NCBI GenBank assembly: GCA_052387815.1
Contig: JBQTIU010000078.1
Coordinates: forward strand, 1 to 56,664
DNA: 56,664 nt
Origin: JBQTIU01 sp052387815
Lineage (GTDB): Bacteria > Pseudomonadota > Alphaproteobacteria > CACIAM-22H2
Direction of reading: 5' to 3'
Under the pieces are notes generated by a model. The model had not been told where the DNA came from. It did not search any database and worked only from the letters and a program-made list of their open reading frames with translations. Below are positions 7,740-16,242 of this stretch, piece by piece. A program made the position numbers and the translations under genes. Position 1 is the first letter of the stretch; each line of letters opens with the position of its first letter.

Positions 7740-9575
7740 TCAGGCCGCCTTCGCCTTTCCGGCCTTCTCCACCTTCACGCCGCCGCCCTCGGTCAGCATC
7801 ACCTTGTTGAGCAGCTTGACCAGCGCATAGACGGATTCGATCATGGGCGCCGGCGTCTCGGTGACCTTCGCCATTTCCAGCACGGAACCGATCAGCGCCT
7901 CGGTCTCGAGCGAGCGGCCGGCTTCGACGTCCTGCAGCATCGAGGTCTTGTGCGCGCCAACGCTTTCGGCGCCGGCGATGCGCTTCTCGATGGTCACGCG
8001 GAAAGTGACGCCGAGTTTCTGGGCGATCGCCTGCGCCTCCTCCATCATCTTCGCCGCGAGATGGCGTGTCTCCGGAAACTGGCAGATGTCCACCAGCGTC
8101 GCATGGGTGAGCGCGCTGATCGGGTTGAAGGAGAGATTGCCCCACGCCTTCAGCCATATCTCCGAGCGGATGTCGGGAAGCACGCGTGACTTGAGGCCGG
8201 TCTTCACAAGGACGTCATGAAGCACTTTGGCACGGTCGCTCTCTTTGCCGTCGAGCTCGCCGATCGGGAAGCGGTCGCCCTCGACGTGATGGATAACGCC
8301 TGGCGCGGTCACCGCTGCGGCCGGATAGACGACGCAGCCGATGAGGCGTTTGGCATCGATCTTCTCGGTGAGAGCGCCGGTCGGGTCCAGGCTCTCCAGC
8401 TTCTTGTTGTCATACTTGCCGCCGAGTTTCTGGAAGTACCACCACGGAAGACCGTTCTGCACCGTCAGCACCATGGTGTCGGGACCAAGCAAGTGGTCGA
8501 TGTCGCGCACAACCTGATCGAGGAAGTGCGCCTTCACGGCCAAGACGACGAGATCCTGCTTGCCGGAGTCGGATGCCTTGGCGACCGCCTTGACCTTGGC
8601 GATCTCCACCTTTCCGTCGTGCCATTCGAGCTTGAGGCCATTTTGCTTGATGGCGGCGAGGTGCGCGCCCTGGTCGATCACCGTGACGGAGTTGCCGGCG
8701 AGCGCGAGCTTGGCCGCCATCAAGCCGCCGATGGCGCCCGCGCCAACCACGCACACGCGCATGGGCTGCGGCGGTGCACCGAGAAGATACGGGCTGGGCA
8801 GTTCCTGGTTGAACTTGTTGCTCAGCGTGCCGATGCCCTCGATTGAGATCTCGATCACGTTGTTGGCATCTTTCATCACGCCGGCGCCGAGCGAGGTGCC
8901 GCAGGCAATGATGTCGCCCGGCATCAATGTCATGTCGCGCGATAGCATGCTGACCAGCTTGTGGGGCGGGAAGAACATGTCGGCGACCGGGTAATTCTGA
9001 CGCTCCTGGCCGTTGAGGATGGTGCGGACGTTGAGCTTCATCGGATCGAGCCCGGTTACGATGACGGGCCCCATGACGCCGAAGGTATCGAAGCTTTTCG
9101 CGCGCGCCCACTGGTCGAAGGTCGGGTTCCTCTTAAGGAGATCGACAGCGGTGACGTCGTTGATGCAGGTGTAACCGAAAATGTAGTTCGCAACTTCGGC
9201 CTCGCTCACCATCGAGCATTTTTTCCCGATGACGATTCCCAGCTCGCCTTCGTAAATGATCCTGCCGTCGTAGGATTTGGGTCGACGGATCGGTGCGCCG
9301 TGGGCATGGTAGGCGCTGGGGGCTTTCAGGAAGTAGAGCGGCTCATCGGGCCTCTGGAAGTTGTTCTTGGCCGCGAGCTGGTGGAAGTTGTTCCACAGGC
9401 AGATCATCTTCGACGGATCGCATGGCGTGAGAACTTTCACGTCCGTGAGATTGACCGTCTCTCCGGTCGGCGTGGCGCCTGCGAACATGTCGCCCTTGTG
9501 GACGGCGATCTTTCCGTCCTGCAACGTTCCGCACTCGACGCGGCCGTTGCTCTCGAATCGCACCCACTTTGCCAT
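7740..9575 (-). CDS. Fusion of fumarylacetoacetate-hydrolase domain and ketopantoate-reductase-type dehydrogenase
   Basis: One open frame of 611 residues joins two enzymes. Residues 1 to about 262 are a FAH-superfamily domain: EGELGIVIGKK supplies the metal-binding glutamates, NDVTAVD and KSFDTFGVMGP the later acidic and substrate residues. From residue 272 (MRVCVVGAGAIGG) a Rossmann NAD(P)-binding domain begins, with an AVKAHFLDQV lysine, TVQNGLPWW, and a C-terminal EIWLKAWGNLSFNPISALT block holding the Lys/Asn/Ser catalytic set of 2-dehydropantoate 2-reductases. There is no ribosome-binding site before the internal ATG, so it is a real fusion rather than two genes read together. Start ATG 9575 was chosen because gagg lies just upstream; an in-frame ATG at 9590 is less likely. 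Substrate unknown; a keto-acid hydrolase/reductase pair is plausible. Confidence 0.85.
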   Translation of the reverse strand: MAKWVRFESNGRVECGTLQDGKIAVHKGDMFAGATPTGETVNLTDVKVLTPCDPSKMICLWNNFHQLAAKNNFQRPDEPLYFLKAPSAYHAHGAPIRRPKSYDGRIIYEGELGIVIGKKCSMVSEAEVANYIFGYTCINDVTAVDLLKRNPTFDQWARAKSFDTFGVMGPVIVTGLDPMKLNVRTILNGQERQNYPVADMFFPPHKLVSMLSRDMTLMPGDIIACGTSLGAGVMKDANNVIEISIEGIGTLSNKFNQELPSPYLLGAPPQPMRVCVVGAGAIGGLMAAKLALAGNSVTVIDQGAHLAAIKQNGLKLEWHDGKVEIAKVKAVAKASDSGKQDLVVLAVKAHFLDQVVRDIDHLLGPDTMVLTVQNGLPWWYFQKLGGKYDNKKLESLDPTGALTEKIDAKRLIGCVVYPAAAVTAPGVIHHVEGDRFPIGELDGKESDRAKVLHDVLVKTGLKSRVLPDIRSEIWLKAWGNLSFNPISALTHATLVDICQFPETRHLAAKMMEEAQAIAQKLGVTFRVTIEKRIAGAESVGAHKTSMLQDVEAGRSLETEALIGSVLEMAKVTETPAPMIESVYALVKLLNKVMLTEGGGVKVEKAGKAKAA

Positions 9576-9608
9576 CGTGATCCTCACCATTCGTGGTTTC
9601 TCAACGTT

Positions 9609-9671
9609 TCAAGTAGAATCTGCCCTGGCCCGGGAAGCGCCACATGAACATGGGGAGCATTTACCCGACAT
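9609..9671 (-). CDS. Possible cysteine-containing leader peptide (20 aa)
   Basis: In the 5' leader of the fusion gene, ATG 9671 opens a 20-residue frame MSGKCSPCSCGASRARADST ending at 9609, preceded by ggaggtgatc on the minus strand. Three cysteines sit within six residues. It lies downstream of the predicted promoter at 9700-9728. It may be a regulatory upstream ORF or chance. Confidence 0.25.
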   Translation of the reverse strand: MSGKCSPCSCGASRARADST

Positions 9672-9699
9672 TTCCCAGATCACCTCCAATTGTTCGCTG

Positions 9700-9728
9700 A
9701 TAGTAGTGTCTTCGGGGTAATTGCTCAA
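9700..9728 (-). promoter_or_regulatory. Predicted promoter of the fusion gene
   Basis: On the minus strand TTGAGC (9728-9723) and TACTAT (9705-9700) are separated by exactly 17 bases, a good sigma-70-type promoter. Transcription would start near 9693 and give a leader of about 118 bases before ATG 9575. Confidence 0.5.
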
Positions 9729-9814
9729 CCCCCCCTAGCGCGAGGAGGCACAGGGGGTGGTGGTTGGGCCGAGCCGGCGCCATAGATTTTGTTGACGCAG
9801 GAATCGGATCGTGA

Positions 9815-9998
9815 GTCAAGCTGGGGGCGATTTCAGCCGCTCCGACATCCCCTGCAACTCCCCCGCCGCCGCCGCCGTCAACCCCCGCCGCCGAAATCGT
9901 CACAACGCATTCTCGAACCTCATGAGCCTGATCTCCCATAGCACCGTCGTCCGTCGCATTCCCACCTCCTCGAACAGAGGTGAACATGCCGGACAACT
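9815..9998 (-). pseudogene. Transposase N-terminal remnant (ISNCY-like), low confidence
   Basis: On the minus strand one frame reads MRTTVL-like residues, then LMRFENAL, a TGA stop, then RFRRRGLTAAAAGELQGMSER and another stop at 9815. The pattern MRFE-x-x-L, x-RFRRR-x-LTA-x-(A/E)AGEL-x-GMSER resembles the start of ISNCY-type transposases (helix-turn-helix of the N-terminus). The internal stop and abrupt end mean it cannot be functional. The remaining part of the 9576-10054 gap holds the promoter and leader described separately and a GCC-rich run at about 9857-9891. Confidence 0.35.
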
Positions 9999-10054
9999 CA
10001 TGTGCTTCGTAACCCGCACATAGGATGTGCTACGGACAGCTTGGCGGCGTGGGA

Positions 10055-11371
10055 TCAGTTGGCGCCGGTAGCGGCCATCGGGCGCTGGACGGCGGCCGGC
10101 GGGCTCACGCGCAAGGCGGCGATCTGATTTCGTTTGCGCCGCAAGATCTCGAACCGCAAGCCGTGGAACGTAAACACTTGGCCGACCTCGGGAATGCGGC
10201 GCGTCTCGTACAGAACCAGGCCGGCGATGGTCGCCGCCTCGTGGTTCGGGAGCTGCCAGTCGAACCGGCGGTTGAGGTCGCGGATGGTCACGTGGCCGTC
10301 GACGAGCAAGCTGCCGTCGGGTTGGGCGCGCACGCCCGGCACGTTGAACTCGTGCCGCTCGGCGATGTCGCCGACGATCTCTTCCAGGATGTCTTCGAGC
10401 GTGACCACGCCCAAGAGGGCCCCGTATTCGTCGACCACCAGCGCGAAATGCTCGCGCCGCCGGCGGAATGCTTCGAGCTGATCGAGCAAGCTGGTCGATT
10501 CGGGGATGAACCACGGGCGGGTCGCGATCTCGGCGATGTTGACGGCGTCGGGGTTGCCGCCATGGGCGCGCAGCGCCGCCAACAGCGCCTTGGCATGCAG
10601 CACGCCGACGATGTTGTCGGGCTGGCCGCGCCACAAGGGGATCCGCGTGTGCGGGCTGGCGAGCGCCGCCTCGAGGATCGCCGCCGGGTTCCGGTCGGCG
10701 TCGATGGCCACCACCTGGCGGCGGTGGACCATGATCTCGCCGACCTCGACATCGGCGAGATCGAGGACCGAGCGCAGCATGGCGCGCTCGCCGCGCACGC
10801 CGGGGTCGCGCGCTCCGTGGAGCTCGATCGCGCCGCGCAGCTCCTCGCCCGCCGCCTCGCGGCTGCGGGAGACCCGATGGCCGCCGAGTACGCTCAAGCT
10901 GGCGCGCACCACCCACCCCACCGCCTGGTTGAAGGGGGCGAGGACCGCCACCGTCGCCTCGACCGCGGGGGCCAAAGCCAGGATGACCCGGTCCGCATGA
11001 TTGAGGGCGAAGGTCTTGGGCAGGACCTCGCCGAACACGACGATCAGGACGGTCATGCCGAGGGCCGCGTAGGCGACCCCGGCGTCGCCGAACAGGGCAA
11101 CGAGAAAACCGGTCGCCAGCGCCGAGGCGAAGATGTTCACCAGGTTGTTGCCAAGCAGGATCGCGGACAAGGCCTGGTCCTGGCGCTCGCGCAGTCGGTT
11201 GACCCGCATCGCCCTCGGGTTGCCCTGGCGGGCGAGCGCATAGAGGCGCGGCCGCGAGGCGCTGACCAGCGCCGTTTCAGCGAGCGACAGGAACGCCGAA
11301 ACAAGCAGGAGGATCGCGACGATCGCCGCGACCAGCCAGCTCGGCAGTTCGTTGATGAAAACCGGTTCCAT
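10055..11371 (-). CDS. CorC/HlyC-type membrane protein with CBS domains
   Basis: A 438-residue member of the CNNM/CorC family. It has an N-terminal CNNM transmembrane domain (hydrophobic segments near residues 12-28, 70-90, 95-125, with GNNLVNI and the conserved FGEVLPKTFAL), a pair of CBS domains in the middle (with VVDEYGALLGVVTLEDILEEIVGDI), and a C-terminal CorC_HlyC domain (DGSLLVDGHVTIRDLNRRF, ATIAGLVLYETRRIPEVGQ). These proteins are linked to magnesium/cobalt homeostasis or efflux. It lies 60 bases downstream of aroKB on the same strand, so the two may be cotranscribed. A gagagg site lies just before ATG 11371. Confidence 0.9.
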   Translation of the reverse strand: MEPVFINELPSWLVAAIVAILLLVSAFLSLAETALVSASRPRLYALARQGNPRAMRVNRLRERQDQALSAILLGNNLVNIFASALATGFLVALFGDAGVAYAALGMTVLIVVFGEVLPKTFALNHADRVILALAPAVEATVAVLAPFNQAVGWVVRASLSVLGGHRVSRSREAAGEELRGAIELHGARDPGVRGERAMLRSVLDLADVEVGEIMVHRRQVVAIDADRNPAAILEAALASPHTRIPLWRGQPDNIVGVLHAKALLAALRAHGGNPDAVNIAEIATRPWFIPESTSLLDQLEAFRRRREHFALVVDEYGALLGVVTLEDILEEIVGDIAERHEFNVPGVRAQPDGSLLVDGHVTIRDLNRRFDWQLPNHEAATIAGLVLYETRRIPEVGQVFTFHGLRFEILRRKRNQIAALRVSPPAAVQRPMAATGAN

Positions 11372-11431
11372 CTCGCCTCTCCGTCTTTCGCGAGGGGACG
11401 ATTCGGCCCCCCCGGACGCACGCCCCGACCC

Positions 11432-13126
11432 TTACGCCGCCGCGCCTCGTTCGATGAGGGCTCGGACCGCCGCCGGATCGACATCGTGCGCCACGAACGC
11501 ACGGCCAATGCCGCGGGCAAGGACGAAATTCATGTGCCCGTCGCGGACTTTCTTGTCCTGGGCCATCAGCTCCATGAGCCGCTCCGCGGGGCAGGAACCC
11601 CGCTCGGGCGCGGTCGGCAGCCCGACCGCAGCGAGGTGTCGGCGCACCCGCGCTGCGTCTTCGCCCGCACAGAGGCCGAGTCGCGCCGACAAGTCGAAGG
11701 CCATGACCAGGCCGATCGCCACCGCCTCGCCGTGCAGTAGCCTGTCCCCGAACCCCGCGCCCGCCTCGAGCGCGTGGCCGAAGGTGTGGCCGAGATTGAG
11801 GAGCGCGCGAGGCCCGCTCTCGCGCTCGTCCTGGCCGACGATCCGCGCCTTGGCATGGCAGCACTTGACCACGGCGTATTGGCGCGTCGCTGCGTCGCCG
11901 TCAATGACGCCCCGGCCGTTCGACTCCAGCCACGCGAAGAAGTCGGCATCGTCGATGAGCCCGTATTTGACCGCCTCGGCATAGCCGGCGCGAAGCTCGC
12001 GCTCCGGCAGTGTCGACAGCGCGTCGAGGTCGGCGAGCACCAGGCGCGGCTGGTGGAAGGTTCCGATCAAGTTCTTGCCGTGCGAGGTGTTGATGGCGGT
12101 CTTGCCGCCCACCGCGCTGTCGACCTGGGCCAAAAGCGTGGTCGGCGCCTGCACGACGTCGACCCCGCGCAGCAGCAGGCTGGCCGCCAGCCCGGCGAGG
12201 TCGCCGATCACGCCGCCGCCGAGCGCCAGCACCATGTCGTTGCGTTCGGGGCGGCGATCGAGGAGGTCGTCGAGCAAGCGGGCCAGGTGCGCGACGTCCT
12301 TCGTCGTCTCGCCGTGCGGCATGACGATCTTCGAGACCGACAGGCCGGCGGCCTCGAACCCGGCCTCGAGGCGCGGCCATTGCGCCGCCGCCACGCGTTC
12401 GTCGGTGACGACGAAGACCCGGCCCGCACGCAGCACAGGGGCGAGAAATTCGCCCGCGCGCTCGAACAAGCGCCGCCCGACTACAATGTCGTAGCCCCGC
12501 GCGCCGAGGTCGACTCGCACTCGGGCGGCGGCCGAGGACCCCGTTTCCACCAGCCGCGCCGCCTCGCGCCCCTGTTCATGGCGGCGCAGGCCGTCGATCA
12601 CCCGCTCAAGCGTCACTTCGGGCGGCCCGTCGAAACTATCGACATGGATGTCCGCTTCGGCGTAAACGGGGTAGCGGGTGCGCATCAGCTCGTCGAGAAT
12701 CTGGCGCGGATCGCCGCGTTTGAGGAGCGGCCGGTTGGTGCGCCGGCTGACGCGGCGGACCAAGAGATCGAGATCGGCGCGCAACCACACCGACACCGTC
12801 GAGCGCTTCACCCGGGCGCGGATCTCGGGGTCCATGAACGCGCCGCCGCCCGCCGCCATGACCTGGACCGGCGCGTCGAGCAGACGGGCGATCACTTTGC
12901 GCTCGCCGTCGCGGAACGCCGACTCGCCGAGGCGCTCGAAGATCTCCTCGACCGAGGCGCCAGCGGCGGCCTCGATCTCGCGGTCGGCGTCGACGAAGGG
13001 GACGCCGAGCCGCTGGGCGAGCCGCCGCCCGATCGAGCTCTTGCCGGCCCCCATCAATCCGACCAGCACGATGGTCTTGGAGACGGCGGGCAGCGGCGCC
13101 GGCGAGCCGTGGCGTGAATCGCGCAT
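11432..13126 (-). CDS. aroKB: Bifunctional shikimate kinase / 3-dehydroquinate synthase
   Basis: A single 564-residue frame carries two steps of aromatic amino-acid synthesis. Residues about 17-185 are shikimate kinase, with P-loop GLMGAGKSS (23-31), DADREIE, the FRDGE segment, the AAGGGAF glycine loop and TNRPLL lid. From about residue 202 it is dehydroquinate synthase, with GGGVIGDLAG, TTLLAQVDSAVGGKTAIN, HQPRLVLADL, EAVKYGLI and the metal-ligand helices LNLGHTFGHALE and HGEAVAIG. AroB makes 3-dehydroquinate from DAHP and AroK phosphorylates shikimate. In many alphaproteobacteria these are adjacent genes; here they are fused. GTG at 13084 (just before SKTIVLVG) is an alternative start. Confidence 0.95.
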   Translation of the reverse strand: MRDSRHGSPAPLPAVSKTIVLVGLMGAGKSSIGRRLAQRLGVPFVDADREIEAAAGASVEEIFERLGESAFRDGERKVIARLLDAPVQVMAAGGGAFMDPEIRARVKRSTVSVWLRADLDLLVRRVSRRTNRPLLKRGDPRQILDELMRTRYPVYAEADIHVDSFDGPPEVTLERVIDGLRRHEQGREAARLVETGSSAAARVRVDLGARGYDIVVGRRLFERAGEFLAPVLRAGRVFVVTDERVAAAQWPRLEAGFEAAGLSVSKIVMPHGETTKDVAHLARLLDDLLDRRPERNDMVLALGGGVIGDLAGLAASLLLRGVDVVQAPTTLLAQVDSAVGGKTAINTSHGKNLIGTFHQPRLVLADLDALSTLPERELRAGYAEAVKYGLIDDADFFAWLESNGRGVIDGDAATRQYAVVKCCHAKARIVGQDERESGPRALLNLGHTFGHALEAGAGFGDRLLHGEAVAIGLVMAFDLSARLGLCAGEDAARVRRHLAAVGLPTAPERGSCPAERLMELMAQDKKVRDGHMNFVLARGIGRAFVAHDVDPAAVRALIERGAAA

Positions 13127-13311
13127 CCGCGTTCAACCGCAGGGCGGCAGCGGCTGGCCGGGCTGGGTCGGGCAAGCGTGCGCGAGGATCGTTTGATCCG
13201 CGGGCCGGGGGCTTATAGACTGCCGCACAATCGCCATGTTCGGATAGTAACAGAAACCTCGCGCCGTGTCGCCCCACACTCCGGCGCCGACCTTGTCATT
13301 GGCCGGGTCTC

Positions 13312-13464
13312 ATGAACCTCCGAAAACGGCCCCGATTGCTGTGGTTTGCCGTGTTCGTGGTCATCTTGGCGGGAGGAGCAGTGATCTTCCTCGCCACCTG
13401 GACCATCCCGCCGCCCACCGCGCGCATCGAGAAGGTAATCCCCAATGAGCGCTTGGCGCGTTAA
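13312..13464 (+). CDS. Small single-pass membrane protein (50 aa)
   Basis: ATG 13312 opens a 50-residue frame: a basic N-terminus (MNLRKRPR), one hydrophobic helix LLWFAVFVVILAGGAVIFLA, and a short tail TWTIPPPTARIEKVIPNER. The positive-inside rule puts the N-terminus in the cytoplasm. Its end overlaps the start of the next gene by 20 bases in another frame, as expected for a translationally coupled pair. The basic start plus TM plus Pro-rich tail looks like a real conserved short protein; function unknown. Confidence 0.6.
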   Translation: MNLRKRPRLLWFAVFVVILAGGAVIFLATWTIPPPTARIEKVIPNERLAR

Positions 13465-15208
13465 CGCCTTCGCCCTCGTCCCGGTCCTTGCCGCGGCGTT
13501 CGTCCTCGGCGTCCCGACCGAGGCCCGCGAGCTCGCCCAGGTCGGACCGCCGGTCCGTCTGACCCCGCCCCCCATCGGCGACACCGAGCAAGCGCCCCCG
13601 GCGCCCGAAAAGCCCGCGCGCGAGCCCGCCATCGAGGTCGGCCAGCCGCCGGCCATCGATGTCGATTCGATCGGCCTCGTGGACGAGGCGCACGGCGGCT
13701 TCGCGCCGACGCTCTGGCAGGGCTCGGAGCGCGCGCTGGTCGAGCGTCTCATCGATGCGGTGCCGGCCGCCGGCGTCTCGCGCCCGGTGCGCGAGCTGGC
13801 CCGCCGCCTGTTGGCGACCACGGCCACGGCGCCGCATGCTGCGGCCGGGGCGGCGGCGTCGAAACGAAGCTTCATCGCCGCCCGCGTCGAACGGCTGATG
13901 GCGATGGGCGAGATCGCCTTGGCGACCGATCTCGCCCAAGCGGTCCCGACGCGGGCCGAGGACGAGGGCTTGTCGCGGGCCCTCCTCGGCGGAATGTGGC
14001 TTGCCTTCGACAATGCCGGCGCCTGCTCGTTCGTGCGCCGCCAGATCGCGCGCTTCGCTGACGCCTTCTGGCAGAAATCGCTGATCTTCTGCCAGGCGCT
14101 GGCGAACGAACACGATCGCGCCCAGCTCGGCCTGTCGTTGCTGCGCGAGCAGCAGAGCGACGAAGACCCGGCATTTCAGCGCCTCGTCATGGCGCTCGCC
14201 GGCGATTCGCGCGCGGTCGTGGACAGCCTGCGCCAACCCTCGCCCTTGCATCTCGCCATGATGCGGGCCGCCCGCCAGCAGCTCCCCCCCGATGCCGCCG
14301 GGACATCCGATCCGGCGATTTTGCGGACGGTGGCAGCGAGCCCCAACGCCTCGGCCGAGCTCAGGCTCAACGCCGCCGAGCGCGCCGAAGCCTTCGGGGT
14401 GCTCGCCGCCGAGGCACTCGCCCAGCTTTACGATGCCGTGACCTTGACGCCCGAGCAGATCGCCGGCGCCGCGGCGCTCGCCCAGGCCGATCGCGGCCCG
14501 CGCGCCCGCGCGGCCCTGTTCCGCGCCGCCAAGGATAAGACCGATGCGCGCGAGCGCATCGACGCCTTGAGCGAGTGGTGGCGGATGGCGCGCGAGCGCG
14601 GCGGGTATGCCACCGCGGTCCGGGTGGGGATGCCCCTCCTCCTCAACATCTCGCCCACGCCCGCGCTCGCCTCGTTCGCGATCGAGGCCACGCGCGCCCT
14701 CGTGCTCGCCGGCCGGGCCGAGGACGCGCGCGCCTGGTTCGCTCTCGCCCGCGCCGAGGACGACGTTCAACTCTTTGCGCTGATGCGGCTCGCCGGCGGC
14801 GAGGCCTGGGCGCCATGGCAGGAGGGCAAGATCAAGGCCTGGTATGAGGCCCAGGAACGCCTGGATGCGCGCGCCGCGCCCGGACGGGCGGCGCTCTTCG
14901 CCATGGCTCTCGCCATGACCGGCGACCACCTCGCGGCCGGGCGCGTCGGCGCGCTGCTGCCGGCCGATTTCGGCCGCCACGAGGTGGCGATGCCGGCCCC
15001 CGCGCTGTGGCTCGGCCTCAAGGGCGCGGCCGCGGCCGGCCGAGTCGGCGAAACCGCGCTGTTGGCGATCATCGCGCTCGGCGCCGCCGGCGCCGCGGGC
15101 GCCAGCCCCCACGCGCTGGCGCTCATCGTCGATGCCTTGCGCGCCGTGGGGCTCGAGGGCGAGGCCCGCGCCCTCATCCTCGAGGCGGCGGTGGTCGCGG
15201 GGCTGTAA
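13445..15208 (+). CDS. Secreted alpha-helical repeat protein of unknown function
   Basis: A 587-residue protein with an N-terminal signal peptide (VNAFALVPVLAAAFVLGVPTEA then a cleavage-like ARE). After a proline-rich spacer, the rest is an almost purely helical, alanine/leucine-rich array with TPR-like spacing (repeated A-x-A-L and R-A-L patterns), suggesting a superhelical scaffold in the periplasm. I do not recognise a catalytic motif. It lies between the short membrane protein and the XerD-type recombinase in the same direction, with gene starts 2-20 bases from each other, so an operon is likely. Confidence 0.6.
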   Translation: MSAWRVNAFALVPVLAAAFVLGVPTEARELAQVGPPVRLTPPPIGDTEQAPPAPEKPAREPAIEVGQPPAIDVDSIGLVDEAHGGFAPTLWQGSERALVERLIDAVPAAGVSRPVRELARRLLATTATAPHAAAGAAASKRSFIAARVERLMAMGEIALATDLAQAVPTRAEDEGLSRALLGGMWLAFDNAGACSFVRRQIARFADAFWQKSLIFCQALANEHDRAQLGLSLLREQQSDEDPAFQRLVMALAGDSRAVVDSLRQPSPLHLAMMRAARQQLPPDAAGTSDPAILRTVAASPNASAELRLNAAERAEAFGVLAAEALAQLYDAVTLTPEQIAGAAALAQADRGPRARAALFRAAKDKTDARERIDALSEWWRMARERGGYATAVRVGMPLLLNISPTPALASFAIEATRALVLAGRAEDARAWFALARAEDDVQLFALMRLAGGEAWAPWQEGKIKAWYEAQERLDARAAPGRAALFAMALAMTGDHLAAGRVGALLPADFGRHEVAMPAPALWLGLKGAAAAGRVGETALLAIIALGAAGAAGASPHALALIVDALRAVGLEGEARALILEAAVVAGL

Positions 15209-15210
15209 GC

Positions 15211-16161
15211 GTGGGACGGCGCCGACGTGGCGTGGCGCCGGCCTCGCGCCACATCGAAAGCTTTCTCGAAATGCTGATCGCCGAGCGCAACGCCTCGGCG
15301 CACACAATCAGGGCCTATGCCGGCGACCTCGGCGATTTCGAGACGTTTCTCGGCCGGCGCGGCGTCGGCGCGAGCGCGGCGCGGCCGGGCCATGTGCGCG
15401 ACTACCTCGCCCGGCTGGTCCACGCCGGCATGAGCCCGCGCACCAGCGCCCGGCGCCTTTCGGCCTTGCGCCGGTTCCACTGCTTCCTGGTCGGCGAGGG
15501 CGTGCGCAACGACGATCCGACGGCCGTGGTCGACACCCCACGCCGCGGCCGGCCGTTGCCGAAAACCTTGAGCGAGGGCGAGGTCGTCTCGCTGATCGCC
15601 GCGGCGCGCCTGTGCCCCGGCCCCGCGGGCCGGCGGCTGATGGCGATCCTCGAGCTTCTCTACGCCACCGGCCTGCGCGTCTCCGAGCTCGCCGGCCTCA
15701 AGCTCGCCGCACTCGCGCGCCAGGATCGGTTCCTGATCGTGCGCGGCAAGGGGGCCAAGGAGCGCCTCGTGCCCATGGGCGAACCGGCGCGCGCGGCCTG
15801 TTCCGCCTACGCCCGGATCCGCACGAGCTTCATGGCCGCGGGCAAGACATCGAAATTCCTGTTCCCGTCGCGGGGCACGAGCGGGCACTTGACCCCGGCG
15901 CGGATCGCGCAGCTCCTCAAGGGGCTGGCGCCGCGGGCCGGGATCGACCCAAGGCGCCTGTCGCCCCATGTGCTACGCCACGCCTTTGCGAGCCACCTCG
16001 TCGACCACGGCGCCGATCTGCGCGCGGTGCAGCAGATGCTGGGGCATGCCGACATCGCGTCCACGCAGATCTACACCCATGTGGCGGGCGAACGGCTCAA
16101 GCGGCTGGTCGGTGAACATCATCCCCTGGCCCGGCCGGCGAAAGGGGCGTCGCGGCCCTGA
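15211..16161 (+). CDS. xerD: Tyrosine recombinase XerD-type
   Basis: A 316-residue site-specific recombinase of the XerC/XerD family that would resolve chromosome dimers at dif. The N-terminal SAM-like domain (ERNASAHTIRAYAGDLGDF) is followed by the catalytic domain with the complete set R156 (GLRVSEL), K180 (GKGAKER), H253 and R256 (HVLRHAFASH), H279 (LGHADI) and nucleophile Y288 (QIYTHV). Start GTG 15211 is two bases after the previous stop and removes a non-family extension read from upstream codons. XerD rather than XerC is favoured by position next to the aro genes, as in other alphaproteobacteria; this is inference. It is a housekeeping recombinase, not a sign of a mobile element. Confidence 0.85.
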   Translation: MGRRRRGVAPASRHIESFLEMLIAERNASAHTIRAYAGDLGDFETFLGRRGVGASAARPGHVRDYLARLVHAGMSPRTSARRLSALRRFHCFLVGEGVRNDDPTAVVDTPRRGRPLPKTLSEGEVVSLIAAARLCPGPAGRRLMAILELLYATGLRVSELAGLKLAALARQDRFLIVRGKGAKERLVPMGEPARAACSAYARIRTSFMAAGKTSKFLFPSRGTSGHLTPARIAQLLKGLAPRAGIDPRRLSPHVLRHAFASHLVDHGADLRAVQQMLGHADIASTQIYTHVAGERLKRLVGEHHPLARPAKGASRP

Positions 16162-16242
16162 CCGGGGTCGGTTTGACCCGCACCGCGCGGTCTGCGATGC
16201 TGGGCCGATCCCATGCGGGCCGATCGGCAGGGGGAGGGTCAG

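Noticed and set aside
9857..9891. GCC-rich run as a coding trinucleotide repeat
   Set aside because: Only a few repeats with interruptions, inside a broken region; no gene supports it.
15211..16161. Phage-type integrase marking a mobile element
   Set aside because: The XerD-like catalytic set, length and housekeeping neighbours fit the chromosomal dimer-resolution enzyme.
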